From Paraburkholderia sp. BL23I1N1 (lineage in GTDB: Bacteria > Pseudomonadota > Gammaproteobacteria > Burkholderiales > Burkholderiaceae): a DNA stretch of 64,000 nt. The notes under the pieces are model-generated. The model did not search any database and had not been told where the DNA came from. It worked only from the letters and a program-made list of their open reading frames with translations. Below, in pieces: positions 9,178 to 18,647 of the stretch. Location: assembly GCF_003610295.1 (NCBI RefSeq), contig NZ_RAPV01000001.1:6262001-6326000 (forward strand), read 5' to 3'. How positions within the stretch are numbered: the stretch's first letter is position 1; each line of letters starts with the position of its first letter. A program made the translations under genes and the position numbers.

Positions 9178-9452
9178 CGCCGGACAGAAACGCACAACCT
9201 GCCGCATTATCATCCCCACTCCATCCCCCTTTCCTGCATCGCGCGAATTCGCACATTGACTCGATTTCTTCAGTCCGTCGCGCAACGCGGATCCGGTAGT
9301 GTGCATGAGCACAGCACACCCGCACGTCCTGGTACCGAGTGCCATGAAGCAGCCTCACGACCACACTTCATGAACAATCCCGTGAGCGTCAAGAACGCCT
9401 GCGCAGATTCGAACTCAAACGTATATGGACTCGCGAATGCATGGAGTACGAG

Positions 9453-10073
9453 ATGGCGCAAATCGCGCGGGATCGCATGGACGATGGTCGCCGTAGGTGG
9501 CTGATAGCAACCTCCGTTGCAGGAAGCGTTGCAGGCGTTGCCACCCTTGTGCCGTTTATCGATTCATTCGCTCCGTCCGAAAAGGCCAAGGCGGCCGGCG
9601 CACCTGTTACTGCGGACATCAGCAAGTTGCAACCCGGGGATATGATGACCATTGCGTGGCGCGGCATACCGGTGTTTGTGGTCAATCGGACAGGGAAGAT
9701 GCTGGCAGACGTCGTGACCGCTGACCCCATGGTGGCCGACCCCGCCACCAGACACCCCTTTTCGATACCACTGCCACCGTACTGCAAGAACGAGTACCGG
9801 TCCCGCACAGATCATAAAAACATTCTCGTTGTCGTCGGCGTCTGTACGCATCTAGGCTGCACACCTCGACCTCGTTTTCAGGAAGGTCCACAGGCTAACC
9901 TTCCCGACAACTGGCCAGGTGGCTTTCTGTGCCCCTGTCACGGTTCTACGTACGATCTCGCTGGCCGTGTGTTCAAGGACAAACCGGCACCGCAAAACCT
10001 GGATGTGCCACGCTACATGTTTGCGTCTTCTACGAGCTTGCTGGTTGGGGAAGATGAACATGGAGAAGCGTGA
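9453..10073 (+). CDS. Orphan Rieske iron-sulfur protein (cytochrome bc1 PetA type)
   Basis: Membrane-anchored [2Fe-2S] protein of about 206 residues. It has the PetA N-terminal anchor (RRRWLIATSVAGSVAGVATL) and both Rieske boxes with all ligands, CTHLGCTP and CPCHGSTYD. The ATG at 9453 is preferred because GGAG precedes it by six bases; ATG 9441 is in frame. Cytochrome b and c1 genes normally follow petA, but here the next recognisable gene is an ABC transporter. A GTG overlapping the stop opens only a 34-codon frame (10070-10171). It is either a paralogue serving a bc1 complex elsewhere or a displaced relic. Confidence 0.88.
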   Translation: MAQIARDRMDDGRRRWLIATSVAGSVAGVATLVPFIDSFAPSEKAKAAGAPVTADISKLQPGDMMTIAWRGIPVFVVNRTGKMLADVVTADPMVADPATRHPFSIPLPPYCKNEYRSRTDHKNILVVVGVCTHLGCTPRPRFQEGPQANLPDNWPGGFLCPCHGSTYDLAGRVFKDKPAPQNLDVPRYMFASSTSLLVGEDEHGEA

Positions 10074-10510
10074 GTGAACGCATCAAACAGCTTTTTCGCG
10101 TATTCGGCCGCGACCCGCAGGTAATCCATCGAAGCAGTGTTAACCCCAGCATGGACCACAACTCTGCGTAGCTTCCGAGCTGAATGAGCAAAGAACCAGT
10201 GTCCTCAAAAGTCCGACAACAACTGCGCCAGGCGCTCGTGAAAACCCCTAGCGACTGGAGGCGTCATGAACAATTATTTAGGCGGTTCATCACCTATATT
10301 TGAAGCACCCGCGAACCGGAATTGTGCGAACTCGCATCTCCCTATTCTCCAGAAAACATCGTTCTACTAACATGAAAAACGACCACAAATTGCGAAGCAG
10401 GAATACGCCTGCAGGCGGCCCACATCCTGCTAAATACCAGCGATCGAACCTCTCAAAGGAGGGGTAAACCAGAAACGCCGGGGTGTATGACCACAGAAAG
10501 GGGACACAAA
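10074..10510. other. Intergenic region before the ABC transporter operon
   Basis: No convincing gene. The strong Shine-Dalgarno-like AAAGGAGGGG at about 10455 is 21 bp from the ATG at 10487 and too far to serve it, so it may mark a lost short leader frame. The operon promoter is presumably here but cannot be assigned. Confidence 0.4.
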
Positions 10511-11767
10511 ATGATGGAGCGATTAGCTAACGGAAACCGGCAGCGCCGGATCGTTCTCAAGGCGGCGGCAGCGGCTGGCATCATGCAGGTCGCGGCTCCG
10601 TTCATTATCAAGGCGCGCGGCGATGAGCCCATCAAGTTCGGACTCAACGACCCGCTCACTGGAACATATGCAGAGCTTGGCAAAAACGAGCAAGTCGGCT
10701 GTGAATACGCATTGGAACAGATCAACGCCAAGGGTGGCATCCTCGGGCGTCCGGTGCAACTTCTGGTTGAAGACTCAACAAGCGCCGACACCGGCACCGC
10801 CGTTCAGAAAGCCCGGAAGCTGATTGAGCGCGACAAGGTGAATTTTCTGCTGGGCAACGTCAATTCCGCGATGGCGCTGGCGATCGGGCAAGTGTCGAAC
10901 GAACTGAAGACGCTGCACATCGTCACCGGCGGACACACCGATGCCGTGACCGGCACCAACTGCCACTGGAATGTCTTCCGGGTCTGCAACACAACCCGAA
11001 TGGAAACCAATTCCGTCTCCAAGGTCCTGTTCGACAAGTATGGCAAGAAGTGGTTTTTCATTACCCCGGACTACGCGTTTGGTCACACCCTGCAGCAGGG
11101 ATTTGAAGCCAGTCTCAAGAAATTCGGCGGCACCGAGGTTGGGGCGGCCTTGGCGCCACTCGGAACAACAGACTATTCTTCATACCTCATCAAAGCCCAG
11201 TCTGCGAACCCTGACGTCATCCTTTTTCTTACTGCGGGCGAGGATGCCGTCAACTCGCTCAAGCAGGCCGTCCAGTTCGGCCTCGACAAGCATTTCCATA
11301 TCGCGGGTGCCCAGCAGGAACTCGAAGTACTCGAAGGTCTCCCTCCCAACGCCCGCATCGGCACGTGGGTATTCGAATGGTACTGGAATCAGCCCAGCGT
11401 CCCGCATGTGGCGGAGTTCGTCGCAGGCATTCGAAAGAAGGCCGGTCGCGTACCGACCGCCCGCCACTGGTTTGGCTATGTCGCAATGTGGACCATTGCG
11501 CTCGTCGCCAATCAGGAAAAAACGCTCGATGCGGTCAGGCTAGCGAAGGCGCTCGAGGGCTTCAAGTTACCGCCTGAGGTGGGGCTGATGCCGGACACCC
11601 CCTTCTATCGCGCGGGCGATCACCAGTTGATGCCTGATCTTTATGTCGGACACGCTGTCGAACAGGGCCCCCAACCGGATGACCTCTTCCACGTCGACCA
11701 GGTTGTCAAGGGCGTTGATGCGGCATTGCCGGTGGACGAGACCGGTTGCCACATCAAATGGTCCTGA
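10511..11767 (+). CDS. ABC transporter substrate-binding protein, branched-chain amino acid/amide type
   Basis: Periplasmic type-I binding protein (Peripla_BP_6/LivK family) of about 418 residues. ATG 10511 (or 10514) is preferred over 10487 because GAAAGGGG sits seven bases before it. The N-terminus RQRRIVLKAAAAAGIMQVAA is a twin-arginine-like signal peptide. The mature protein contains KFGLNDPLTGTYAELGKNE and the family's first-lobe motif NAKGGILGRPVQLLVEDS. First gene of a five-gene transport operon. Ligands in this family range over branched-chain amino acids, urea, amides and aromatic acids, and the sequence does not decide. Confidence 0.9.
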   Translation: MMERLANGNRQRRIVLKAAAAAGIMQVAAPFIIKARGDEPIKFGLNDPLTGTYAELGKNEQVGCEYALEQINAKGGILGRPVQLLVEDSTSADTGTAVQKARKLIERDKVNFLLGNVNSAMALAIGQVSNELKTLHIVTGGHTDAVTGTNCHWNVFRVCNTTRMETNSVSKVLFDKYGKKWFFITPDYAFGHTLQQGFEASLKKFGGTEVGAALAPLGTTDYSSYLIKAQSANPDVILFLTAGEDAVNSLKQAVQFGLDKHFHIAGAQQELEVLEGLPPNARIGTWVFEWYWNQPSVPHVAEFVAGIRKKAGRVPTARHWFGYVAMWTIALVANQEKTLDAVRLAKALEGFKLPPEVGLMPDTPFYRAGDHQLMPDLYVGHAVEQGPQPDDLFHVDQVVKGVDAALPVDETGCHIKWS

Positions 11768-11933
11768 ACCTCGTAGCGAGTGCCGGATAAACAGATGCTC
11801 CCCCTGAGCACATTGAAGCGCGGCGGCGTTCCTTAAACGCGCCGCTAGCGCATGAAAAGGACCCATCGAACCACGGCAGGCAGTCCGCCCAGCCTCGCTG
11901 CGCGGACTCTGTGAGAATGCCCACGGCGGTGCC

Positions 11934-12803
11934 ATGACACAGCTGATTTTATTTAACGTTTTTAACGGGATCATCATCGGTGCATTCTATGCGCTGATGG
12001 CGCTCGGGCTTTCCCTGATACTCAACCTGAGCGGCGTGATCAATTTCGCTCATGGAGGGTTCCTCGCGGTTGGCGCGTATCTCGCGTACACGCTGATGCC
12101 CTACACGGGTTTCTGGGTCGCACTGCTCCTCGCGCCTCTTCTGACGGCTGCGCTCGGTGTGGTCATCGAGCGATTGCTGATCCGCCGGCTTTACGGTCGA
12201 GATCCGTTGTATAGCCTGCTCCTGACGTTCGGACTCGCTTTCATGCTGCAGGACGGTACGCGCTATATCTGGGGGCCGCAAACGCTGCCTTACCAAATAC
12301 CCGCGTCCCTCAACTCGCCGCTAAGCAACACATTCTTCTTTCTGACTGGCTACAGATTGTTTATGGTGGCGCTGGTCGTCGTAGTGGTCGCAGGTCTTTT
12401 CCTGATTCTCAACCGGACCCGGCTTGGCATGCGGATCCGGGCCGGCACAACAGACCTGGAAACCGTGTCGGTGCTCGGCGTCAATGTGCGAATGCTGCGG
12501 ACCCTGAACTTTGGTCTCGGGATTTTCCTCGCAGGGCTCGCTGGCGTTCTCGCCGCGGGTATGCTTGGACTGGAGCCAACAATCGGCGACTCGCTCATCA
12601 TGCCGAGTTTTGTCGCGATTATCGTAGGTGGACTTGGCAGTCTGCCCGGCACGCTGCTTGGCGGAATCCTGATTGGGGTTGCATCTAGCGTGACCTCTGT
12701 CTTCCTCCCCTCGGCGACCGAGGCCGTGATCTACGTCATGATGGGACTCGTGTTGCTCGTACGTCCGCGCGGTCTGTTGGGCGAGGAAGGGAGGGTCCAG
12801 TGA
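11934..12803 (+). CDS. LivH-type ABC transporter permease
   Basis: Inner-membrane permease of 289 residues with about eight helices. It opens with the LivH pattern FNGIIIGAFYALMALGLSLI and contains the conserved NFAHGGFLAVGAYLAY motif. The cytoplasmic coupling region is GTTDLETVSVLGVNVRML, and it ends VLLVRPRGLLGEEGRV as LivH proteins do. The stop overlaps the GTG start of the next permease by four bases, so translation is probably coupled. Confidence 0.93.
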   Translation: MTQLILFNVFNGIIIGAFYALMALGLSLILNLSGVINFAHGGFLAVGAYLAYTLMPYTGFWVALLLAPLLTAALGVVIERLLIRRLYGRDPLYSLLLTFGLAFMLQDGTRYIWGPQTLPYQIPASLNSPLSNTFFFLTGYRLFMVALVVVVVAGLFLILNRTRLGMRIRAGTTDLETVSVLGVNVRMLRTLNFGLGIFLAGLAGVLAAGMLGLEPTIGDSLIMPSFVAIIVGGLGSLPGTLLGGILIGVASSVTSVFLPSATEAVIYVMMGLVLLVRPRGLLGEEGRVQ

Positions 12804-13753
12804 GCGAAGCACAATATGGATTGGGCCGCACACTCGTGATCTGGCTAGCGTTGCTCACTATGCCGTTGTGGATCAACTGGATCGGCGGCTATACCGCGCT
12901 GGGCACGCGCCTGCTTGTCATGGCACTCGCCGCCATGTCGCTCAATTTCCTGCTCGGTTTCACGGGCGTGCTGTCGTTCGGACACGCCGCCTATTTCGGG
13001 CTCGGCGCCTATGGCGTAGGCATGACGATCAGGTACCTCGTCCCGAGTACTCCGCTCGGCATGCTGGTCGGGGTAGCCGTCGGCACGCTCGCGGCAGCCG
13101 TGATTGGTGCGCTGATCGTCCGGCTACGTGGGGTGTACTTCGCGATGGCGACCATCGCGTTCGGGCAGGTGTTCTATTTCATTGCGTTCAGGTGGAATTC
13201 CGTCACAGGCGGCGACGACGGGCTCTCGGGATGGCACCGCATGCCGATCAATCTGGGGCTTGGGACGGTTGATATCCTCAGTAACGGGACGGCATTCTAT
13301 TACTTCGTTCTGGCGTGTTTCGCGATCTCGGTCGCCGTCATGGCCGGCCTGCTGCGTTCCCCATTTGGACGCACGTTGCTGGCTATTCGGGAGAACGAGC
13401 GACGCGCTCGCTTTCTCGGTGTGCCCGTTGAACACCATATCTGGCTGTCCTTCGTCATCTCCTGCTTCTTTGTCAGCCTGGCAGGCACGCTCTACGCATT
13501 GCTGAACAACTTCTCGGATCCGCATGGCCTGCGCTGGGACCAATCTGGCGAATTCGTCATCATGTCGGTCCTTGGGGGTATGCGCTCGCTGTGGGGTCCG
13601 CTGGTTGGCGCAGCGATTTTTGTCGTCGTGCAGGACTACATCTCCAGCCGGACAGAGAACTGGATGTCGTTTATCGGTCTGCTGTTCGTACTGGTTGTCC
13701 TGTTCTTTCCGCGCGGCGTGTTCGGCTTGATACGGAAAAAGGCGAATCCATGA
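12800..13753 (+). CDS. LivM-type ABC transporter permease
   Basis: Second permease subunit, 317 residues with about nine helices. It has the LivM motif LLGFTGVLSFGHAAYFGLGA and the coupling loop RTLLAIRENERRARFLGVPV. It starts at GTG 12800 in a GTGA overlap with the upstream permease and ends in an ATGA overlap with the ATPase gene. It forms the transmembrane channel with the preceding subunit. Confidence 0.93.
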   Translation: MSEAQYGLGRTLVIWLALLTMPLWINWIGGYTALGTRLLVMALAAMSLNFLLGFTGVLSFGHAAYFGLGAYGVGMTIRYLVPSTPLGMLVGVAVGTLAAAVIGALIVRLRGVYFAMATIAFGQVFYFIAFRWNSVTGGDDGLSGWHRMPINLGLGTVDILSNGTAFYYFVLACFAISVAVMAGLLRSPFGRTLLAIRENERRARFLGVPVEHHIWLSFVISCFFVSLAGTLYALLNNFSDPHGLRWDQSGEFVIMSVLGGMRSLWGPLVGAAIFVVVQDYISSRTENWMSFIGLLFVLVVLFFPRGVFGLIRKKANP

Positions 13754-14499
13754 CCTTATTGTCGGTGGAAGGCGTCTCGCATCACTTCGGTAACCTGCGG
13801 GCCGTCAACGACGTATCGATGAAGGTCCAGACAGGCGAACTGAGGGCGGTCATCGGACCCAATGGCGCCGGGAAAACAACTTTCTTCAATCTGATTAGTG
13901 GATTCTTTCACCCCACGGTAGGGCGTATCCTGTTCGACGGGAATGATATCACCAGCCTTCCTCCCCATCGGCGGGTGGCCTTGGGCATGGCGCGCACGTT
14001 CCAGATCACGGAGGTATTTCCAGAACTCTCGGTCCGCGACAACGTGCGCATCCCCGTCGAAATCGAATCCGGCTACCGGTTGAGTCCGTGGCTCTCGCGT
14101 GCTGCGGCGGTAAAAATACATGATCGGGTTGACGAACTGATCACGATGGGTGGACTTGGCGCCAAGGCAAACCGCCTTGTGGGGGAGCTATCCCTGGGTG
14201 ACCAGCGCTCTACCGAGATCATCATGTCGCTTGGACTCAGACCGCGACTGCTGTTGCTTGACGAGCCGACCGCAGGAATGGGCGACCAGGAAACCTACGA
14301 CATCACGCAACTGATACACAACCTGCACAATGATCAGGCGCTTACGATGGTGCTAATAGAGCACGACATGCGGGTAGTCTTCCAACTGGCCCAACGCATC
14401 ATGGTGCTTGCCGAAGGGCGAGTGCTCGCGGAAGGCACGCCTGTCGAAATTGCCGCGAATGAGGAGGTTCAGGCGGCCTACCTTGGAAAAACGGTATGA
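13750..14499 (+). CDS. LivG-type ABC transporter ATP-binding protein
   Basis: Cytoplasmic ATPase of 249 residues. Walker A is GPNGAGKTTFFNLISG, the signature is LSLGDQRSTEI (LSLGD in place of LSGGQ), Walker B is LLLLDEPTAGMG, and the switch histidine lies in LIEHDMRVVF. The frame is open upstream to 13591, but ATG 13750 overlaps the permease stop and begins MTLLSVEGVSHHFGNLRAV, where the fold starts. It pairs with the next gene as a heterodimer. Confidence 0.93.
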   Translation: MTLLSVEGVSHHFGNLRAVNDVSMKVQTGELRAVIGPNGAGKTTFFNLISGFFHPTVGRILFDGNDITSLPPHRRVALGMARTFQITEVFPELSVRDNVRIPVEIESGYRLSPWLSRAAAVKIHDRVDELITMGGLGAKANRLVGELSLGDQRSTEIIMSLGLRPRLLLLDEPTAGMGDQETYDITQLIHNLHNDQALTMVLIEHDMRVVFQLAQRIMVLAEGRVLAEGTPVEIAANEEVQAAYLGKTV

Positions 14500-15266
14500 A
14501 CGTTCTGGATGCCGAAGGACTGCAGACCTACTACGGGAAAAGCCACATCCTGCATGCGGTGTCGCTGCACGTACGTGAGGGGGAGATCGTCGCTCTTCTT
14601 GGCCGCAACGGTGCCGGCAAGACGACGACACTGCGTAGCCTGATGGGATTGACACGAGCTCGGGAAGGTGCCGTGCGCATCTTCGATAACGCCACGACCG
14701 CTTGGCCACCCTATCGAATTGCCGCACTGGGTGTTGGATATGTACCGGAAGGACGACGCATCTTTCCAGGGTTGACCGTTGAAGAGAACCTCCTGGTACC
14801 CCTCGGCCGCCCTGGATCCTGGACAATCGAACGGGTCTATACGCTGTTTCCCCGTTTGGAAGAGCGTCGTTCCAGCAAGGGCAGACAATTGTCAGGAGGC
14901 GAGCAGGAGATGCTCGCGATCGCACGAGCCCTGATGCTCAATCCCAAACTTCTGTTGCTCGACGAACCGTCTCAAGGTCTCGCGCCGCTTATTGTCCGGG
15001 AGGTCTTCGAGGTAATCGCCGGAATGCGCGGTGAAGGTATGTCCGTGCTTCTCGTCGAGCAGAACGTGAGGGCAGCGGTCGACATCGCCGATACCACGTG
15101 CGTTCTCGATGACGGGCGGGTCGTCTTCATGGGCTCAGCCAGAGAATTCGGGAGCGATGAAGCAAGGGTACGCGCGCTGGCGGGTGCAAGCGTTGAGAAT
15201 TGGGACGTTCCGGACGCAGGTCGCGCGGACCACGATCGTTCGCGTAAGAACAACGGTCCTCCCTAG
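14496..15266 (+). CDS. LivF-type ABC transporter ATP-binding protein
   Basis: Second ATPase, 256 residues. Walker A is GRNGAGKTTTLRSLMG, signature LSGGEQEMLAIARAL, Walker B LLLLDEPSQGLAP, followed by VLLVEQNVRAAVDIAD. It begins at ATG 14496 in an ATGA overlap. The last 20 or so residues after ENWDVPDAGRADHDRSRK are longer and more polar than usual, perhaps because the original end was altered near the adjoining IS110 remnant. Last gene of the transport operon. Confidence 0.92.
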   Translation: MNVLDAEGLQTYYGKSHILHAVSLHVREGEIVALLGRNGAGKTTTLRSLMGLTRAREGAVRIFDNATTAWPPYRIAALGVGYVPEGRRIFPGLTVEENLLVPLGRPGSWTIERVYTLFPRLEERRSSKGRQLSGGEQEMLAIARALMLNPKLLLLDEPSQGLAPLIVREVFEVIAGMRGEGMSVLLVEQNVRAAVDIADTTCVLDDGRVVFMGSAREFGSDEARVRALAGASVENWDVPDAGRADHDRSRKNNGPP

Positions 15267-15483
15267 CTCACAGATGTCCGTCCGGAAGCAGCGCATTAAT
15301 GGGCACATTGCCACTGGCAGGTTGTGTTCCCCTGCATCGCAAATGGGACGAAACACTAGGCAGGATGACTTCGCGTGAGGTAGGGCTGGCCCGCCGTGAG
15401 GAATCAAACGCGGGTTAGCATTGCTGCCAGAGCCGCACGGTGTGGACGGTGCCACACCCGGCGATTACCCACACGGAGCCAGC
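15267..15483 (+). other. Non-coding left flank of an IS110-family remnant
   Basis: No gene. A perfect hairpin GGTGTGG-N6-CCACACC lies at 15439-15458, 25 bp before the transposase start. In IS110-group elements the non-coding left end encodes a bridge RNA that guides recombination, so this stretch is the candidate location; the exact element boundary was not found. Confidence 0.4.
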
Positions 15484-16314
15484 ATGGAACACGATAACAC
15501 TTTGTACGTCGGCCTGGACGTCCACAAGGACTCGATCACGGTCGCCTACGCGCCCGGCTCGGGTAAGGTCGAACTGTTCGGTAAGATCGGTACGACGCGG
15601 GCCGACACCGATCGCTTGTGCAAACGCCTGCAGTCCAAAGCGCGCCACATACGCGTCCTCTAAGAGGCAGGTCCGTGCGGCTATGGTCTCTACCGTCAGC
15701 TTGTGCAGAAGGGCTTCGACTGCATGGTCTGCGCACCGTCATTGATTCCCAGAAAGCCCGGCGAGCGCGTCAAGACCGACCGCCACGACGCCGTGAAGCT
15801 GGTGCGGTTGCTCCGTACCGGCGACCTGTCGGCAGTGTACGTGCCCACCGTAGAGGATCAGGCGTTCCGCGATCTGGCACGTGCATGGGTAAGCGCCAAA
15901 GACGATATGAAGAGTGCGCGGCAACGGCTGAAGGCCTTCCTGCTCTCGCATGGCGTGCGCTATATGGGTCGGCCCGACTGGCGTCCCGCGCACCGACGCT
16001 GGCTAAGCGCGTTATCGTTCGACAACCTTTGGCAGCACCTGGCGCTCGACGAACTGCGGCGCACGATCGAGCACCGTCTCGCGCAATGCGGGCGTCTCGA
16101 AGCCGCCCTGCGTGAGGCGGTCGTCAACTGGCGCTTCTATCCGGCGGTCCTCGGCTTACAGGCCATGCGCGGTGTACAGTTCACGACCGCCGTGGGCATG
16201 CTCGCCGAGCTGGGCGATCTCTCACGCTTCGCGCACCCGCGTCAACTGATGGCCTGGTTCGGCGTTACCCCGTCAGAATATTCCTCGGGCAACAAACGGC
16301 GCTTGGGCAGCATT
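15484..16314 (+). pseudogene. IS110-family transposase, nonsense codon and truncated 3' end
   Basis: DEDD transposase of the RuvC-like type. Family motifs are VGLDVHKDSITVAYA, EAGPCGYGLYRQL and KTDRHDAVKL, then the transposase_20 region (LQAMRGVQFTTAVGMLAELG, FGVTPSEYSSGNKRR). A TAA at 15661-15663 replaces the Tyr expected before EAGPCGYG; the frame is otherwise open on both sides. Homology stops after RRLGSI at about 16314, so the C-terminal quarter, including the catalytic-serine region, is gone. It abuts the stop of the next minus-strand gene within 20 bp. Non-functional. Confidence 0.88.
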
Positions 16315-16333
16315 GTGAACTTTCGCCGCTATA

Positions 16334-17083
16334 TCAGTCCAGTAACCACCGGAATGCACGCCGCAACTCGTTCACCCCGTCTTTCTCGTACCAGCGGCCA
16401 TGTGCAAGAATGACCCGCTCGGGATTCCACCGGATCATCTTCTCAATCGCCGCCCGCAGTTCCTCCCGTCGCCTTAAGAACGTCAACCGCAAGTCGCGCG
16501 GCATTCGGCCGTTCGGATCCTGAACGCCCCCGAGGCGCGTCAGGGTACGCATAGCGAATGAGTCGAGCTTCCGTGGCTCGAAATTCTCGATGAGGTCCGT
16601 CAGGATCAGCGTTCGACTCGAGTAGTGGAAAAACTCAACTTCGGTCATATAGCTGCCAGCAACCGGAAGTGTCGCCAGTTGCGTATCCCATTCGTAACTG
16701 CCGTTACCATCGAACGGCAGGCCGTGAAACCTGATGTGATCGCTCGCCTGATCGTTGATGCCCGGCGCCAGATAAACAAACGCATCAGGGAATGCGACTC
16801 GCCATTCCGGTATTGACCAATAGTGAAGGCGGTTTGGTCCGACAATCCATCGCGGTTCGCCGATGCTCTTGAACTCGGCCCTGAGTTCGAATGTCAGCCG
16901 TGTCGGCGAATGAATGAGAAGACGCGAGCCTGCCAGCCGTGCGACCGTCATTCTGGTGGGAAACGGCATCTTCGGCCAAGGCATGCCAAACCGGATAATC
17001 GGTCCGTCGACAATCCACAGATGCTCCGCGATACGCTTGAGCGTATTCAATGGCGGATAAGTCGCGTTTGAAGTGTCAATCAT
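16334..17083 (-). CDS. DUF4336 protein (metallo-beta-lactamase-like fold)
   Basis: Soluble protein of 249 residues resembling the DUF4336 family, whose fold relates to metallo-beta-lactamases although the standard HxHxDH zinc motif is absent. Visible elements are LWIVDGPIIRFGMPWPKMPF near the N-terminus, LLIHSPTRL, and the characteristic ending VILAHGRWYEKDGVNELRRA. Substrate unknown. The IS110 remnant ends about 20 bp beyond its stop, but the gene itself appears complete. Confidence 0.75.
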   Translation of the reverse strand: MIDTSNATYPPLNTLKRIAEHLWIVDGPIIRFGMPWPKMPFPTRMTVARLAGSRLLIHSPTRLTFELRAEFKSIGEPRWIVGPNRLHYWSIPEWRVAFPDAFVYLAPGINDQASDHIRFHGLPFDGNGSYEWDTQLATLPVAGSYMTEVEFFHYSSRTLILTDLIENFEPRKLDSFAMRTLTRLGGVQDPNGRMPRDLRLTFLRRREELRAAIEKMIRWNPERVILAHGRWYEKDGVNELRRAFRWLLD

Positions 17084-17540
17084 TCTTTGTCAGGAACCGC
17101 AATCTTCGGTGGATATTTGGTGACATACCACCGCATCTCGACAGCAAGCCCAGCTCGCCCGAATCAAGTACGCCGTTGGCTACAAAAGGCCCACCTTGAA
17201 TCTGTCATTATGTGACATAAAATATAGATGGGCCTTCTTATGACTGGACTTGGACCAGGGGCAACCTGAAGCAGCACGCCACCATGAATCTAGAAGACTG
17301 CGTGCGCCCGTGGAAACACCACGCTCCGCCTCCGACACACAGTAGCCGGCCATCCGGAAGGCCCTCAGCAATACGTCACTGGCGCCATCTGGCCGTCGCG
17401 CATGGCAATTCCGGGACGATCGCAGATCGGTCTACAGCGACCGGGTGCATTTGATGCCCTTCCGTCCAGCTTTCGCGGGCACACTTCGGTTTGGCGCAAA
17501 AGCGGCTTTCGTGCACACCGAAGCGCTGCGGACCATATAC
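17084..17540. other. Intergenic region with a short palindrome
   Basis: No supported gene. TGTCATTATGTGACA, with arms TGTCA and TGACA, lies near 17204-17218 just upstream of an AT-rich stretch and could be an operator for the divergent DUF4336 gene. Confidence 0.3.
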
Positions 17541-17553
17541 AGGAGGTTACATC

Positions 17554-17883
17554 ATGCTGGTCACTTTCCAATCGCCCGCCGCGCCAGACGTTGTCATGCT
17601 CAGGAACCTCGCTGAATATCTGCTGACCCTCATTGGCAAGCACCTCGGTGCACGCGGCGTAATTCAGCATGACGAATTGCCTCACGCAATCGTTCGTCTT
17701 GAAGCAGCGATTACCGAAGAAGCTCACGCGGAAATCGCGCTCGAATCGCTCTACCATGTGCCGAATGGGGGCAATTATGACGTGAACGATGATCGCGGTG
17801 GACTTGCACGGCGGGCATGGCCGCTGCTCGATATGATGCGCGAGGCCCGTCGGCAGAACGCGGACATTATCTGGGGCCTTTAG
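17554..17883 (+). CDS. DUF1840 domain protein
   Basis: Small cytoplasmic protein of 109 residues. The start ATG at 17554 (MLVTFQSPAAPDVVMLRNLA) is fixed by AGGAGG at 17541-17546, seven bases upstream. The opening MLVTFxS and the later PHAIVRLEAAI match the DUF1840 family common in betaproteobacteria. It lacks cysteines or catalytic motifs. Function unknown. It lies alone in the degraded region and appears intact. Confidence 0.82.
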   Translation: MLVTFQSPAAPDVVMLRNLAEYLLTLIGKHLGARGVIQHDELPHAIVRLEAAITEEAHAEIALESLYHVPNGGNYDVNDDRGGLARRAWPLLDMMREARRQNADIIWGL

Positions 17884-18647
17884 CCAGTCTGTGACGACGT
17901 GACACGACAACAGGTGCGCAAGGGTCGAACTGCTCGCGTAGAAAGATGGGTTGCCAGGTAGGTCTGCAATTAGTCGTCCAGCAATGCCGGAATGCGGCAG
18001 TTCGCCAGCAGTCGCCTGCGATCCGCAGTGAAGATTTGAGTCTGACCCCATCCCCTCAGTTTTCCAGCCAGCGGGCATGTATCAGGATTGAAAGTCACTC
18101 GTAGCAATGCTGACGCTGTCTTTTCGAGAGCACGTATAACAATACTTTGCCATACCAAGGGGGAGTGTCTGAATTGGGAGAATGGCGTCGAACCAAAGCT
18201 TATCTGTGGGTCAAGCCTCATCGCCTGTGATGAAACGCGTCCCACCGCTTGCTACGGCCCAGCCCACGGACAGTCCGCTCGCGGACATGTTCACGCCAAT
18301 GGTGTCCAGCAAGCAGCAAAGTGGAAATTGCCAGCGCAGCGATGCCCATTAGGGTCCCTGCGAGTTCCGTCATTGGGGTACCTCGCCTGTCTGTCTGGTT
18401 TGCACGCTGCGAATCCCATCCAGAAGTCACAGGCAAATTACAACGTGACCAGAGTGACATTGTCGCCCAATGCGGAGCCCGACTCAAGCGCCCTGCTCTC
18501 CCCTCCGAGCATAGCGATTCCTTCCAGCGTATCCCGGCCGCTGGCCCTCTCTCATGTCGTTACGTCAAACAGGAATAGAACTGAGAGCTGAACTTGTTGA
18601 AGCCACCTTGGCGAAGGATCTTAGCCAGCGCCTCGTCCGTCTGATGT
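17884..18647. other. Gene-poor region
   Basis: About 760 bp without a supported gene. Open frames on both strands here give compositionally odd products with no fold or ribosome site. It may be decayed accessory DNA. Confidence 0.4.

Noticed and set aside
10070..10171. 34-codon frame overlapping the Rieske stop as a cytochrome b start
   Set aside because: The sequence (SERIKQLFRVFGRDPQ) does not resemble the cytochrome b N-terminus and ends quickly.
18000..18060. Possible IS end near GATTTGAGTCTGACCCC
   Set aside because: No matching inverted copy or transposase fragment found nearby.
17365..18078. Minus-strand frame of 237 codons
   Set aside because: Runs antisense over the DUF1840 gene, whose start and ribosome site are convincing, and has no recognisable domain.
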